The notes under the pieces were generated by a model. The model made no database searches and was not told the DNA's origin. It worked only from the letters and a program-made list of their open reading frames with translations. From Aedes albopictus (Eukaryota; Arthropoda; Insecta; Diptera; Culicidae): a stretch of 64,000 bases of DNA. This document shows positions 20,340 to 31,851 of this stretch, piece by piece. The stretch spans positions 10,575,823-10,639,822 of the forward strand of contig NC_085138.1 of assembly GCF_035046485.1 (NCBI RefSeq), written 5' to 3'. The number at the start of each line of letters is the position of its first letter. Position 1 is the first letter of the stretch. The position numbers and the translations under genes were made by a program.

Positions 20340-23300
20340 TGAACAAGATACAACTGTATGTAAATACGTAAATTTTAAAATATATCTAACTGATTGAGCA
20401 AATATAAATGTCAACAAATATTTGCGTATTTCTAAGTTAATATACAATAATTAAAATTAATTCAATTAAGCGGGTCAAATTAATAGTAGTGTAACTTTAG
20501 AATTAACACTTGCATAACTAATTACTTTTCTTTTAGAACGAATATGCTACACTAGAATTAGACATAAAAATTATTATGGTTTAAATATATTAATCATTAC
20601 TTAGATAAGTCATTATTTAATGAATTATTACTATTTAAATATACTACAATATGATAGTATAATAGCGTTGAATAAGTAAATTTTAAGATTGATATCTAGG
20701 TAATAAAAGGAAAGTTTCCTTAATAATAACAAAAAAAAAAAACAAATATATCTATATATATAGAATAAAATACCTTAGGTAATATTTAACGATATTTTTT
20801 TATATACTGGTTTAATTATATGGTGGCAAATATGCATATACTTGTGTACATCTAATTTTCGATTAATAAGTAACTCAAACAAATCTCAATTATAATCAAG
20901 CAGAGACTTAAAAATAAGACCGAACACCGGCAATGAGTATAATAATATACAAATGGGGAGCATATTATAATTTTTTTTTTGGAACTATAATTTCTTTGAA
21001 AAGATCCAATTACGAAATATGGGATAAACATACTTGAGGGGTAAAGCTAACACAAGGGATAACTTGAGAATAAAGAATATACAATCAGTTAAACTCTGAT
21101 ATTTACTGGATATACTTAAAAAAATGTGAACTATGGAAGTTCATTATTTAGGACATAATGATCCTCCAGATTTTTGTTATAAACAAATACAATATACATT
21201 GAAAGATAATAATATCAGTTAAACGATTATGTGTTGAACATATTTTTTTTTTTTTTTTAAAACAAATTATTAAACTTTTGAGAAAACGTCGTATGCATAA
21301 ACAATGCACTATATAAACAGACAATACATTCAAAATATCTATAATGATAAAACCATAAAGGGGAGGGACATAAAACTAATTACAATCGAATAGAACAATA
21401 CTCACAAACTGAATTCAAGACGTCAGACATTACCGTCATTACCTAAAAAGATATAGGTTTATTTTAGAATCCATTGTTTACGATACAAACATTGGAACGA
21501 TTTCTTACCTTCTACATCGTAATTCAGCTCAACAACAAGTCCACATCCATCCTCGCAATAGGAAAAACACTGGCATACGCTTGCATTTGGGAAACTATAG
21601 GAAATTAAAATGGGTTTAATTAAACAAATAAAAGGGTTATAATATACTAAACATTTACGATTTGAAGTCCAATCAGGGAAAGGTAATAATATAGGCATAT
21701 AAAATTGTACATTGTATCTGGGAAGAGAGGGGACAAAAGGAAGCAACAAACACGAATCTACCTATTTTTTTTTCTCTTGATATAGAAGTTGTCAATAAGG
21801 GAGTATGAAAGCATGAGTGAATGAAATTATACTTGGACAAGGGAAAGGCCGCCCGGAATACAGAACAGTGAGAATGAACAACTTAATACCACCTTTATTT
21901 TCTTCGTTTTCTTTTAACACAAACTTCTAAAGCTTCCTTTGAACAAAAACAGAACAAATATACCATGGGAACAAGTCATTTGGGAATATTAATTGAATTT
22001 TTATGATTAATAAGCAAGATCAGCAAAATTACTATATTGAGGACATGAAAAGGTGATTTTAAGTTACTCACCATATAAAGCTACGATACGAGTACTAAAA
22101 AAATCAACTGTACACAAAAGCTAATCGTTACATACCTTTAGGCGATTACCGCGGTACTAGTATAAGAGCATTTTTTTTTCTTTCTCCAACATTATATATG
22201 AGGATTACACACAAAATCTAAGTCTCGTTACAGGGTTAAAACTTAGTTGGAGATGTGGAAAACTACAGCAGGGAAAACCATCTAAATCCCTTTAGATGTC
22301 TGAAGAGGGGAAATGACGAAAGGAAGAAGTTGTTTTTTAGACAACGGATAACCTACACCACCCATGAAAAAGCTGTGGAAAAGGGGGAGTATCCATCCAG
22401 ATAAGCCCGAAAAAAAAAAAACCGGAAAAGTGTAAGTATAATTCTAACGGAAAAGATGCATTTCTATTTTGGACGAGAAATGTTACATTCCATTGGTATT
22501 TCATTTTTGGAAATCGTGAATACTACTCAAAATTTGAATCAAAATCCCTTTACAAATGTACATTTTGTACAGATTTAAATCTCAAACACTAATTTCAATG
22601 CATTTCAAAATAGTGAAACGACAATCAATAATGGTCAATATCCCAACTATAATGATTAAAAATTTAAGAGATAAATAGACACATAAAGAGTCAATAAGGG
22701 TCACAAGGGACCACATTAACCAATAAGGGGATAAATAATCAGGGGAAAATAAGAAATACATTTTTATACAATACAAAAGGGATCACTAATTAGGGAAAAT
22801 AAGAAATAGGTATTACCGCGCAAAAGTGACATTACATATACCTTGAGAGCTAGTGACCAGAGAAGACATCATCATATCTTGAGTGAAGACATCATCATTC
22901 GCGACCGGCATACCGCGGGATCGGAGGCAAGCAACATATCAGTCAATTACATGATCATATAAAAGAGCAGTCTTCGGAAGGTAGAGGGTATTGGACATTC
23001 TTTGGAAGAACGAGACCATCACGAAAGGGTGCACACTGCACATATGGAAAGCGAGTCAAAACAATATTCAACATTCAAAAATCTTCTTATCAAAAGAAAC
23101 GTTTATTGAAGCCAAGTTATGTGCTTAAAGAGAATCAAGGAAGTTCTCAACTCAAATCATAGCAGAAATTCTGCAGTGAATGTCATTCGATCCATCAATT
23201 ATTTTTTTTTTACGAATGCATTATACGATTAAAAAAAAAAAAAAAAAAAAAAACCAGAAACTGTTTCACGAACGATTTTGAAACAAAAAGTTTATCAACA

Positions 23301-23957
23301 AGAAAATAATTTATGTATCAGAGGATTCAATCTTCATGATCAACTGGAAGAGGTAAACGGGAAATACTTAGAAGAAGACAACATCTGTAAAAGTCACGAT
23401 GGAATGGAGTAACAGTAAAATTGAATATTTCTTTGAGTGGAGCGGAAGTACATCTCATCCGTCTGAGGAACGATATCGTGACGAAGGAATATAGACGAAG
23501 GAAGTCCATTCCTAACACCTAACGTGAGACACTCTATCTGTGTGGACAAGATCGAAATTAGGAGAACTGGGAAAGTAATTTACGGAACGAGAGGATGACC
23601 GAAGGCGAAGGACAGCATGCAGGATGACCGAAGGCGAAGGACAACATGCTCTCAAGCGTATTGTACGACATGATTGGTAGAAAGGAATTTGTTTCAAGGT
23701 AAATGGTAGAAATTTGTAGAATAATTATTTCGAGAGTTTCGGTAAATTTTACAAGAAATTTGGTTAAAGATAAAATATGACTATAACTGATAATGAGAAT
23801 TGACTCCAAACATATATCATAATACAACTTTTACGAACTTTCCATTTTATAACCAATATTATTTTATAAATCCATGAATAATAATAACCAACGCTAACCG
23901 TTTGCATCTTAAATCTTCAATTCAAGATATCAAACAGCTAATTAACGAAGGGGATAT
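20340..23957 (+). other. 3.6-kb 3' region of the Ty3/gypsy element without a sense ORF
   Basis: This is far longer than a normal 3' UTR and sits where env would be, yet no sense ORF reaches 60 codons. A strong sense acceptor ends at 20536. The minus strand has several consensus splice-site pairs bounding short open segments: 22136-22156, 22072-22094, 21509-21594 and 21406-21442. The largest encodes a Cys-rich segment, VCQCFSYCEDGCG. There are long A runs (23231-23252) and a duplicated 30-bp GGATGACCGAAGGCGAAGGA unit near 23593-23645. It could be a decayed env, a structural RNA region, or an antisense spliced gene. Confidence 0.6.
23945..23957 (+). other. Polypurine tract of the Ty3/gypsy element
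   Basis: ACGAAGGGGATAT directly precedes the 3' LTR. The purine core GAAGGGGA would prime plus-strand synthesis. Confidence 0.6.
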
Positions 23958-24604
23958 TGAACCAACCATAGCCTAAATGATCAATTAATCATTTATTCTA
24001 CATTAGACATTAGCTTTCATTAATTGATCATTTTGCATCATCATGAGCAAAACTCAAGTTAGGATGGTGACTACCTACATACGGTACATTTAAATTATTG
24101 AATCATCATATGTGACATGCGCGAAAGCGAAATAAACAAATCACACGCGGTAGTTGGTCAGCGGGTGACCTAGTTTGCTTCAGCAGGTCTCTACCTGTTC
24201 TAGTTGGCATACGGTAAGCCAAAAAGAATGCATAACTACCGGAGTATAACATAATAAAACATGTGACTCATATAAGGAAGCATTCTAGCCGCTTCCAATT
24301 AGATACTAAGTAAGAGACGCGAGCTTTCTCTCTCGCGCTTTTTGAAGTACTAGAATGTTGGTACTTGAGTAAAGAGAGCGAGAGCGGAGAATGTGACGCT
24401 AGGCGCTTAAGTTAAGTTAAGTGGGGGGAGAAAAAAAATAATAACCAAAAAATTGTAATTATATATAAGATACATTTTTGAATAAAGACGTCGGTCGGTC
24501 GGAGTTAGTTATAACAGAAGAAAAGCGAGTTGGCTTTTACCTTCGATGACAAATTCCGTGTAGAAGCAGTGAAAACCCTTGACCACTCTGGTCAACGCGG
24601 TGCA
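23958..24604 (+). repeat. 3' LTR (647 bp)
   Basis: Same length and, on reading, same sequence as the 5' LTR at 13202-13848. It begins TGAACCAACC, ends GCGGTGCA, and is followed by the CATG duplication at 24605-24608. Confidence 0.95.
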
Positions 24605-25790
24605 CATGATTGCTGCGCAGAACGAATGGACTCCGTCGAGAAACTTGCCTCTTTCTGCGCATCTACGGTGTAAATACAGCTGGTACTGTACCAGCTGATG
24701 CAAATTTCCTTCTGTCAATACTTTTCCCAGTTTTTCATCGTGCCGCCGTGCCGTTGAAATAGTGCAATTGATAGTGAAAGTTGTGGGAAATCGCATTCAA
24801 ATCGTTGTTGCTGAGGGGTTTTGTTTCTCTATTCTCAACGATTCCGCCAGTCGGAAATTGCCTCGCGTGAAGTAACCGAATTCCGAAACAAACAAAAAGA
24901 GACGATTGAAAAACAATTGCCAATCGCGTTGGAAAAAGTATACGAAGCGCCTCTATTGAAACGAGAGTCTTACTACTTCTTCAACTGCTTCAGTTGCCGG
25001 CTGAGTTGATTACACTAAAAGTCTTCGAACTAAATACCTCTATAGCAGTTGGTTTTGATGGTGTATGATGGAAAGCAAAAAAGTGAAACTGCCTGGTTCA
25101 TCAGAGTTTGCCTGATTGGAAAATCGTTCGGTTTTTGCATAGAAATAATGAAAAACCTACAGACAATGCAGTGCAATCATTAGTTATGTGTGCCTCGTGG
25201 CAGACCCGGCGGTAAAGGCAGTAGGCTGAGATTCAACAGAACGTAACCAAGTCAACGCACCACCAAGTAGCGGTAGCAGTAGTCGCAGCAGGTGCCTCTA
25301 TCAATTCCATCCTTCGCCTCAAAACCTTACCAACCTTATGCGAATTGTGGAACAACAATAGAGCAGGGGTTGCCAATTTTCTTGTCCCTTAGAGTTTACC
25401 CAGATTTTAGTTACAGTTTTTCTTTGGTGTGAAATTTTCGTAAAATTCTGTGAATACACTACTAGAATATACTTTTTATACTTGAGCAAAAAGATGTCGA
25501 ATTTTCCTGATTTTTTATGGACATGACGAAGATAGACATTAATTAGATAACCCCTGCTCATACCACAGACAGTGTAGCGGTTCGCAGCAAAGTCGATCGC
25601 AGTATGCGCCGCTAATCAGTCCGTTGATTGTCAGCTGAAGTTTCGTCGACCCACGGCCTACTCTGCGTGACACGTGATCTACCACACGCAACCCCCAGCA
25701 CAACATAGCGCCACGATCGCCGTCATTCATTCCAGCAGTGGCGGCGCCCCTCAATCACCCACAGTGACGTCGACGACATCCATTGAGGAA
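24605..25790. other. Host-like flank, no gene assigned
   Basis: This is probably single-copy sequence continuous with 12760-13197 before the Ty3/gypsy insertion. It is GC-richer in parts (25180-25330 and 25560-25790), as in promoter or 5' UTR DNA. The open segment at 24821-25009 is rich in Lys and Glu but matches no family I know. Confidence 0.4.
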
Positions 25791-25927
25791 AAGCACGAGA
25801 GGGAGTGATGATTTTTCGGAATTTTCTTTTCCTCACCCAGCAGCTGAACGTCAAGAGTCGGGTTGTCTCTTGACGAACGATCCGGTCGGTGAAAAACTAT
25901 GCCCGGTCCAGGGCGAGGCGGTATGAG
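25790..25927 (+). other. Candidate 5' exon of a host gene
   Basis: A GC-rich stretch contains an ATG at about 25898 that starts MPGPGRG and then meets a good splice donor, GGCG|GTATGAGTG. The exon would end in phase 1. The FATP-like exon at 60339 accepts phase 0 at its best acceptor and phase 1 only at a weaker internal AG (ending 60357), so a direct join is possible but not compelling. It may instead be a non-coding leader exon or nothing. The start coordinate is arbitrary. Confidence 0.25.
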
Positions 25928-26340
25928 TGCAAGAAGGTGATTACATAGGTACCTTAGCTTAGCTTTTGACGAACGTTGTATAATTTATGCATCTTAGCTT
26001 AATCTCAATCTTTTCGTCGGAGCGACGACTGCCTAATGACGGTTATTTGTGTCGGAATTCAAAGACACGACAAGCATGGATTATGGAACGGTGTTTATCT
26101 CAAGCGAAAATGCATGCTAATTGGCATTGCTTCAAGTATAATTTTTAAACTCCGTTTGTCGAAATTTCCCATAAACAAATAAAAAATAATTTTGTAAATG
26201 TTATTGAATAATTTGGATTTATGCAATTATTTTGGTAAATGTTTTCTTCTGAGATTGCTTCAGGCATTGCATTGCTGTGAGGATTCTTCAAGGAATTTCT
26301 CAGAAATTTCCAGGTTTTTTTTTCTGAGAAATTCCACAAG
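25928..26340. other. Non-coding stretch
   Basis: Nothing recognised between the candidate exon and the minisatellite. AT-rich from 26130 on. Confidence 0.35.
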
Positions 26341-27570
26341 TAATTCCTCTTAGGATTCCTTCAAGAATTCCTATTGCAGGAACTCGTAGAGAGATTCCAC
26401 CAGAAACTCTTGCTGTGATTCCTACAGGAATTTCTGCTGGTGTTGCTCCTGGAATTCCTCCAGGATTTTTTCCGGGGGTTTACGTAAGAATCCTACTAGA
26501 TATTTGCCTTAGAATTTATCCAGGAACTCCTGCTGGACTTCCTCCAGCAATTCTTGCTGGTATTTCTGCAGGACTTTTTCAGGAATTTGTACAGGAACTC
26601 CTCTTGGAATTCATCCAGAGAATTTTCAGTAGGGATTTCTCCAATGATTCCTCCTAGAACAACTCCACGGATTTTTCCAGGAATTTATCTAGGGATTTTC
26701 CAAGGGATTTCTGCTGGGATTTTTTTTCCAGAAATGATAGCGGGGATACATACGAGGATTGCTACGAGGATCCCTCTTAAAAATCTAAAAATATCTCTAT
26801 GGATGCCTTCAGATATTTCTTCAGGCATTACTCAAACAGTTTATGCAGGCATTCCTCCGGGTATTTCTCCAGGATTCCCCTATATATTTCCCTATAGAGC
26901 TTTCGCCAGGGATTTCCCGGGGGTTTATCTTAGGATTCTTCCAGAATTTCCTTTTGGCATTCCTACACAAATATATATTGGTATTGCTTCAGGAATTTCT
27001 TTTGTGACTTCTTCCGGACTCCCTGAACAATCTCTTCGAGTAATTATTGCTGGGATTTCTCTTGGAAATCATGCTATTGCTCAAGCTATTTCTGAAGGGA
27101 TTTCTCCTGAATCCGCTTTATATATTTTCACTGATTTTTAGTGAGGAGTTCCTTCATGGATTTCTCCAGGAAGTTCATCTGGAATCCTAACAGTGATTTC
27201 TTCAGAGATTTCAATAGGAATTCATCCAATGATTCTTCTAGGAATTACTCCAGGGATTTATCCAGGAATTATTTTAAGGATGCCTCTAGGATTCCGTCGG
27301 AGATTGCAATAGGGAATTCCTTCAGAAATTACTCAAGGGATTTATCTGGGAACCCCACTGGAGGATTCTACAGAAATTACTTACGGGATTCTATCAGGAA
27401 TCCCTGTAATTCCTCGGGTAGTTTCTCTAGGTTTTTTTTCCTAGGATTCCTCCAGCAACTTCATCTGGAATTTCACCAGTGATTCCTCTTGGGATTTATC
27501 AGAGGTTTCCACAGAGATTCCTCCAGAGACTTTTCTTATGAATCTCTCCAGGAATTCCGTTAGGAATTTC
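26340..27570. repeat. GGAATTCCTCCAGG-type minisatellite
   Basis: Imperfect short units, roughly CAGGAATTCCTCCAGGGATT, repeat for about 1.2 kb. Because the unit is close to a multiple of three it leaves open frames such as 26554-27141 (195 codons) with collagen-like Gly-Ile-Pro-Pro-Gly runs on the plus strand. These are products of the repeat, not genes. The same phrase type is at 44870-45380 and 56510-57000. Confidence 0.8.
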
Positions 27571-28510
27571 GTTTACTGTTGTGATAAGTTTCCGTGTGCT
27601 GCGTGAAGGCTGTGGTGCAGTAGGGATGCCAAGACAAGAAGAGAAAGTAAAAGGTGTCCACAATCAAATTGCATCACAGAAAATAGTGTGTAACCACAGG
27701 CAAACAGACGTAACACTCTTCAAAACGGCTTGGCGCATGCGTTTAACGATTATTTTAAATTTCATTTGATTTACGCGATCCTTCAACCAGAGGCGCTAGT
27801 GTTCGATCGCTTTCACGTTTACTAGTGTGTACACGTTGTTGAATGCTGAATCGGAAATTACAGGCGGTTTGTGTAGTAGTGTGCGTATTAGGCAAACGTC
27901 AGATTACAATCCATCATGGCCGACAGTGCCTCGCGCGGTTGTACCAATAGGTGGCAGTGTGTTCATGAAAAAGACATCTGGCAATTTTTTTAATGAATTT
28001 CCTCTAACAGTTACGTCTGTGGTATAGCTTTTGATTGCATGCATCAAAATGGCTGATTTTTCGACCAGCAACAGTTTATTATGTGTAGATGGTGTCATCA
28101 AAATTTCATCAGAATCGGTTAAGTATTGATAGAGATATCTCCGACGCGAGAAATTTACATTTTGGGAATCTTGTTCAAACAAAGAATAAAAAAAAAAAAC
28201 AAATATTTTATATATAGGGTAACTCTTGAGTCAGAAATACTGAACCGATTACAATAAAAAAAAAATCTGTAGCTGGCGTATGTATGTGGACATATTGTTT
28301 TTAAATTTCATTCGATTTGGTCAAACAGATATAAAGTTGTGGTCGTATATGTAGCCAAAAGCTCCAATATGCAAACATGTTTTATTTTATTGTGGCATTC
28401 AAAGTTTTCTAACTTACTTTGAGTGTTAAGCCAAAATGACTCAAAATTTGCTTGAAAATATGTTATTGTATTAGGTTAACACTGTCAAATTTTATTAAGA
28501 ATTCAGCAGT
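27571..28510. other. Non-coding stretch left of the BEL element
   Basis: No gene or clear repeat ends found. The 92-codon minus-strand ORF at 27904-28182 matches nothing I know. Confidence 0.35.
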
Positions 28511-29081
28511 TGTTCCCGATCGTCAGAACAAACACCGTTCTTTCAGTTGCAAACTTAGCAGCAACAAAGCTGTAATTTATTAGAGTCAGTTAGTCGGTGG
28601 TCGGGTCACAGATAATTAGTTACATCTTACAATTTCAGTATTCTTCTGTTACTTCCAGGTATGTCGGTTACCGGGAAAAACGTGGATTTCACAATCTATT
28701 GAAAATTACATAATTCACTGTATAATAAAGGTTGGAATTTCCTACTAAAACGTACCTCGACTGACTGGAACTGTTCCGTTCTGTGCGGTGCTGACTGTAG
28801 CCAAAACTTCTGTAATTTTCAACTAAACATATCAGAATAAATTCAGTACAGTAATTCTGACAGTATTTAGTTCACAAACTCACTTTAAACTCTCGAAATA
28901 AGACTATAACGTGGGCTAAATACTACCTTCTGTATACTAGCGAAATCTAAATCAATCTGTCTGTCTTTGTTCTGTCAGCTGCTGTCCGATCTGTCAGTCC
29001 GCTCGACGACAGCCGCTTAGTTGCGAGGGAACGGACGGTGGTTTCACCGTCGTTTCGCGGTCAACAGTGTTGCCGGTAACA
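28511..29081 (-). repeat. 3' LTR of the BEL element
   Basis: On the minus strand a purine tract, CGGGGCGAGGGA (29093-29082), is followed by TGTTACCGGCAACACTG, a good LTR start. The proposed end GATCGGGAACA at 28511 gives matching TGTT...AACA termini. AATAAA on the minus strand lies near 28580. No second copy is visible on the right of the element, so the left boundary rests on the termini alone. Confidence 0.6.
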
Positions 29082-29600
29082 TCCCTCGCCCCGTGAACCA
29101 CTTCCGTTTCTGGTGACGCAGGCTTGTAAACATTCGACACTTATCACTACCTTCAATTCGTTGCCGCGGTCGGGTGTCAGCTTGCTTTGTTTCATTCGAG
29201 CGCGACCGCTACCTCTTACACACAACACGAGCGGCAGAACGAAGATCAATAAACAAAAAAGTGGATCAAATCATCGTCGTCTGACACGATGACATTTGTC
29301 TAATTCCAGCTTTTTGCAAGATTTCAGCCAATGTTGATTAAGATTGGTATAATACAAGTTTATCCGTGTGTGATAAATCGATTACGACACATACATTTAC
29401 CCAAAACAGCTCTCTTTATGGGAAACACAGGAATAACAAAAACCGAACCATCTCCCGAAGGCGCATTCGTGGTCAAGCGCATTCATTCGACATTTTTGTT
29501 CCGTACAGTAGTTTGATCGCTTGTGTTGTGAATGTTGGAGACAATGGCAGCCGAATATCGACGAAAAGGTGTCAAAGACTGTGATCGCTAACAACACTGC
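29082..29600 (-). other. BEL 3' untranslated region
   Basis: This lies between the end of the recognisable pol homology and the LTR. The polypurine tract is at 29082-29093. The C-terminal extension of the pol reading frame (to 29397) has no family resemblance and is probably untranslated or frameshifted. Confidence 0.5.
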
Positions 29601-30860
29601 TGGTGAGACTTCATCCGCCTTCTTGTGGTTGCTCGCAACATCCAGGACTGCCAGCTTCACTGCCGGCCTGGCGAAGATTCCGCGAGCTGTCTGTACTACT
29701 GCACGTCGAACTTGGCCTGATTTGTCCGGAAAGACCTCCACAATCCGTCCTCTTTCCCAACTTTTCCGTGTCTGTTCATCTACTATCACGACTAGGTCAC
29801 CAGGCTCCAAAGGTTTCACGTTCTCGAACCACTTCGTCCTCCTTGTTAGCATCGGCAAATACTCCAGCACCCATCTGCGCCAGAACTCATCCACAATGTT
29901 GCTAGTGACTGACCAGCTGTCTCGAAGACAGACTGATAAAGCTTTATGCCGCTTGAACTGTACAGCAAGAAGTGATTCGGAGTGAGCGTTTCTTGATCTG
30001 CTGCTTCCAAAGGTACGTAGGTCAGTGAGCGACTGTTAACGATCCCCTCTGCTTCCAGCATTATGGTTTCGAACACCTCGTCATTCGGATGATGCGGACT
30101 GTCGGATATTGCTGCCATTGCTACTTTTACGGACTTCACCATTCGCTCCCACGGACCTCCCATATGCGGGGCTGCAGGGACGTTGAAGTGCCACTGCGTA
30201 CGGGCGTTGGTGAATGTAGCCGCACAATCCTCGTTGATGGCATTGGTTTTCTGGATCTCTTCTGTCAGCTGACGACTGACTCCCACAAAGTTGGTACCAT
30301 TGTCCGAGAATATTTCCAGCGGAGCTCCTCGCCGATTAACGAAACGCCTGAACGCCATTACGCAAGACTTCGTTGACAGACTGTGTGCTAGCTCCAGATG
30401 AACAGCTCGAACTGTGAGGCACGTGAACAAACATATCCACCGCTTCACTAGACTGCGACCGACTTTCACTTCGAAGTGGCCAAGGTAGTCCACGTCAACG
30501 TACGTAAACGGACGGATAAAGGGAGTCAGACGCATCTTCGGAAGCGGTCCCATCTTCGGTGCAACTGGAGCTGCTTTCTTAATCTTGCAGTACTGACAGC
30601 TACGACATACGTTCCGCACTACTGTTCGCATCCTCGGGATGTAGAACCGTTGTCTCAATTCGTTGCACACTGTCTCGATGTTTGCGTGAAGGAACTGCTG
30701 ATGAAAGCTGAGCACAACGAGGTATGTGATTCGATGGATTCTCGGTAACACGACTGGATGCTTCGCTTCGTATGGAATCGATGGAGCTTGTCCGATTCTG
30801 CAGCCAACTCGTAGAACTCCTTTCTCGACCAGCAATGGAGACAACGCTCGAATTGGACTG
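29600..30860 (-). pseudogene. pol: BEL integrase and C-terminal domain
   Basis: Integrase inserts the cDNA copy into the genome. The zinc-binding part has HQQFLH and CRSCQYCKIKK. The catalytic core shows YVDVDYLGHF (first Asp), FSDNGTNFVG (second Asp) and GGPWERMVKSVK (Glu). The C-terminal DUF5641-type domain is in another frame, with LEPGDLVVIVDE and SWERGRIVEVFPD. A frameshift lies near 29850-29895 and another joins this to the RNase H frame near 30840. The catalytic residues survive although the frame does not. Confidence 0.88.
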
Positions 30861-31843
30861 ATTTTTGCTGAACTTCATCCGGATACTCCTGTGCTTGAGC
30901 CTGCCGCCATAGTGTTTCCTCTGCTTTCGCGAACTCACTCTGGCTGAGTAATTTAAGCGACCTTGTCTCGCTTGGCAACTGCTTCCATACCGCTACAGCT
31001 CGGTGCACATATACTGTCGCCCGTAGCAGTCTGTTCCAGTTAGAAAAACGCTGTGCCTCTACCACTTCCTCTATTGTTCGGTGTACGGCAACGAGGCAAA
31101 TTTCTTCAGTCGTCACATCTGCTTCCGCTGTATCTCCTGGCCGTTCCGTAGGCCACTCACTGACTTTCCGGATCTTGCAGAAATGCAGGACCCTGGTACC
31201 AACGGCAACAGGGTCGAATGAAGGCCGCCCATTCCATTTCGTGGCATCGTCCGCAACATTTTCGCGAGAAGGAACGTAGCGCCATTCATCCACACTGGTT
31301 AACGACAGGATTTCGCCAACACGGAAAGACACGACCTGATACCGACAACTATCGGAGCGAAGCCAAGCAAGAACTGTTGCTGAATCTGACCACAGGAAAC
31401 GCCTCTGAATGTTGATGGTTAGGGCTGAGCAGATGTAATGTAGTAAACGGGAACCCATCATGGCAGCCTGTAATTCCAAGCGTGGAACAGAAAGCGCTCG
31501 AAGAGGCGCAACTTTTGTTTTTGCTGCGATCAGCGAACACTGACTCTCTCCATCTACTGTGCTTCTAAGGTAGGCCACACACGCACAGGCGGACACGCTC
31601 GCATCCGTGAACACATGTACCTGAATATCGCTGACTTGCTGTGGGCAGAAATCCTTGAAAAAGCAGCGCGGAACGTTTACTTTATTGATCTGCTGATACT
31701 GATCCATCCACCTTGTCCAAAGTTCGCGGGGTTGCTCCGCAATAGGCTCGTCCCAGTTTGTACCTGTCCGCCAAATCTCCTGCATCAAGATCTTCTCTTG
31801 GACGACGAAGTGTGCGATGAATCCCAAGAGATCGTTGAGCTTC
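30860..31843 (-). pseudogene. pol: BEL RNase H and connection region
   Basis: This continues the RT from beyond the hAT insertion. It starts with MKLNDLLGFIAHFV, a typical BEL block after RT. The RNase H-like domain has VFTDASVSACACVAYL, LELQAAMMGSRL and FLWSDSATVLAWL, with catalytic Asp and Glu residues, followed by WRYVPSRENVADDATK. The frame is open from the hAT edge for about 390 codons and then breaks near 30840. The upstream RT part is at 34133-34954. Confidence 0.88.
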
Positions 31844-31851
31844 ATCACAAT
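31844..31851. other. 8-bp target-site duplication (left) of the hAT insertion
   Basis: ATCACAAT here is repeated exactly at 34125-34132. An 8-bp duplication is diagnostic of hAT transposition. Confidence 0.9.

Larger units (their letters stand above)
13202..24604 (+). mobile_element. Full-length Ty3/gypsy LTR retrotransposon (11.4 kb)
   Basis: Two 647-bp LTRs, a 4-bp target duplication, a leader, gag, a frameshift site, pol and a long 3' region form one uninterrupted element. Pol order is protease, reverse transcriptase, RNase H, integrase, which defines Ty3/gypsy. LTRs that read as identical and open gag and pol frames mean the insertion is recent and may be competent. Gag lacks a CCHC knuckle and has a basic Asn/Gln-rich tail. 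Errantivirus-like elements also lack the knuckle, but no env ORF is present. I cannot assign the clade with certainty. Confidence 0.95.

Noticed and set aside
23558..23827. 89-codon minus-strand ORF in the Ty3/gypsy 3' region as an antisense first exon
   Set aside because: It spans a duplicated 30-bp unit that inflates the frame and lacks a clear donor leading to the downstream segments.
26554..27141. 195-codon collagen-like ORF as a gene
   Set aside because: It lies wholly in a minisatellite and the pattern follows the repeat unit; no start context or splice structure supports it.
29521..29985. Plus-strand 154-codon ORF over the BEL integrase
   Set aside because: It is the shadow of the minus-strand integrase and DUF5641-type coding sequence.
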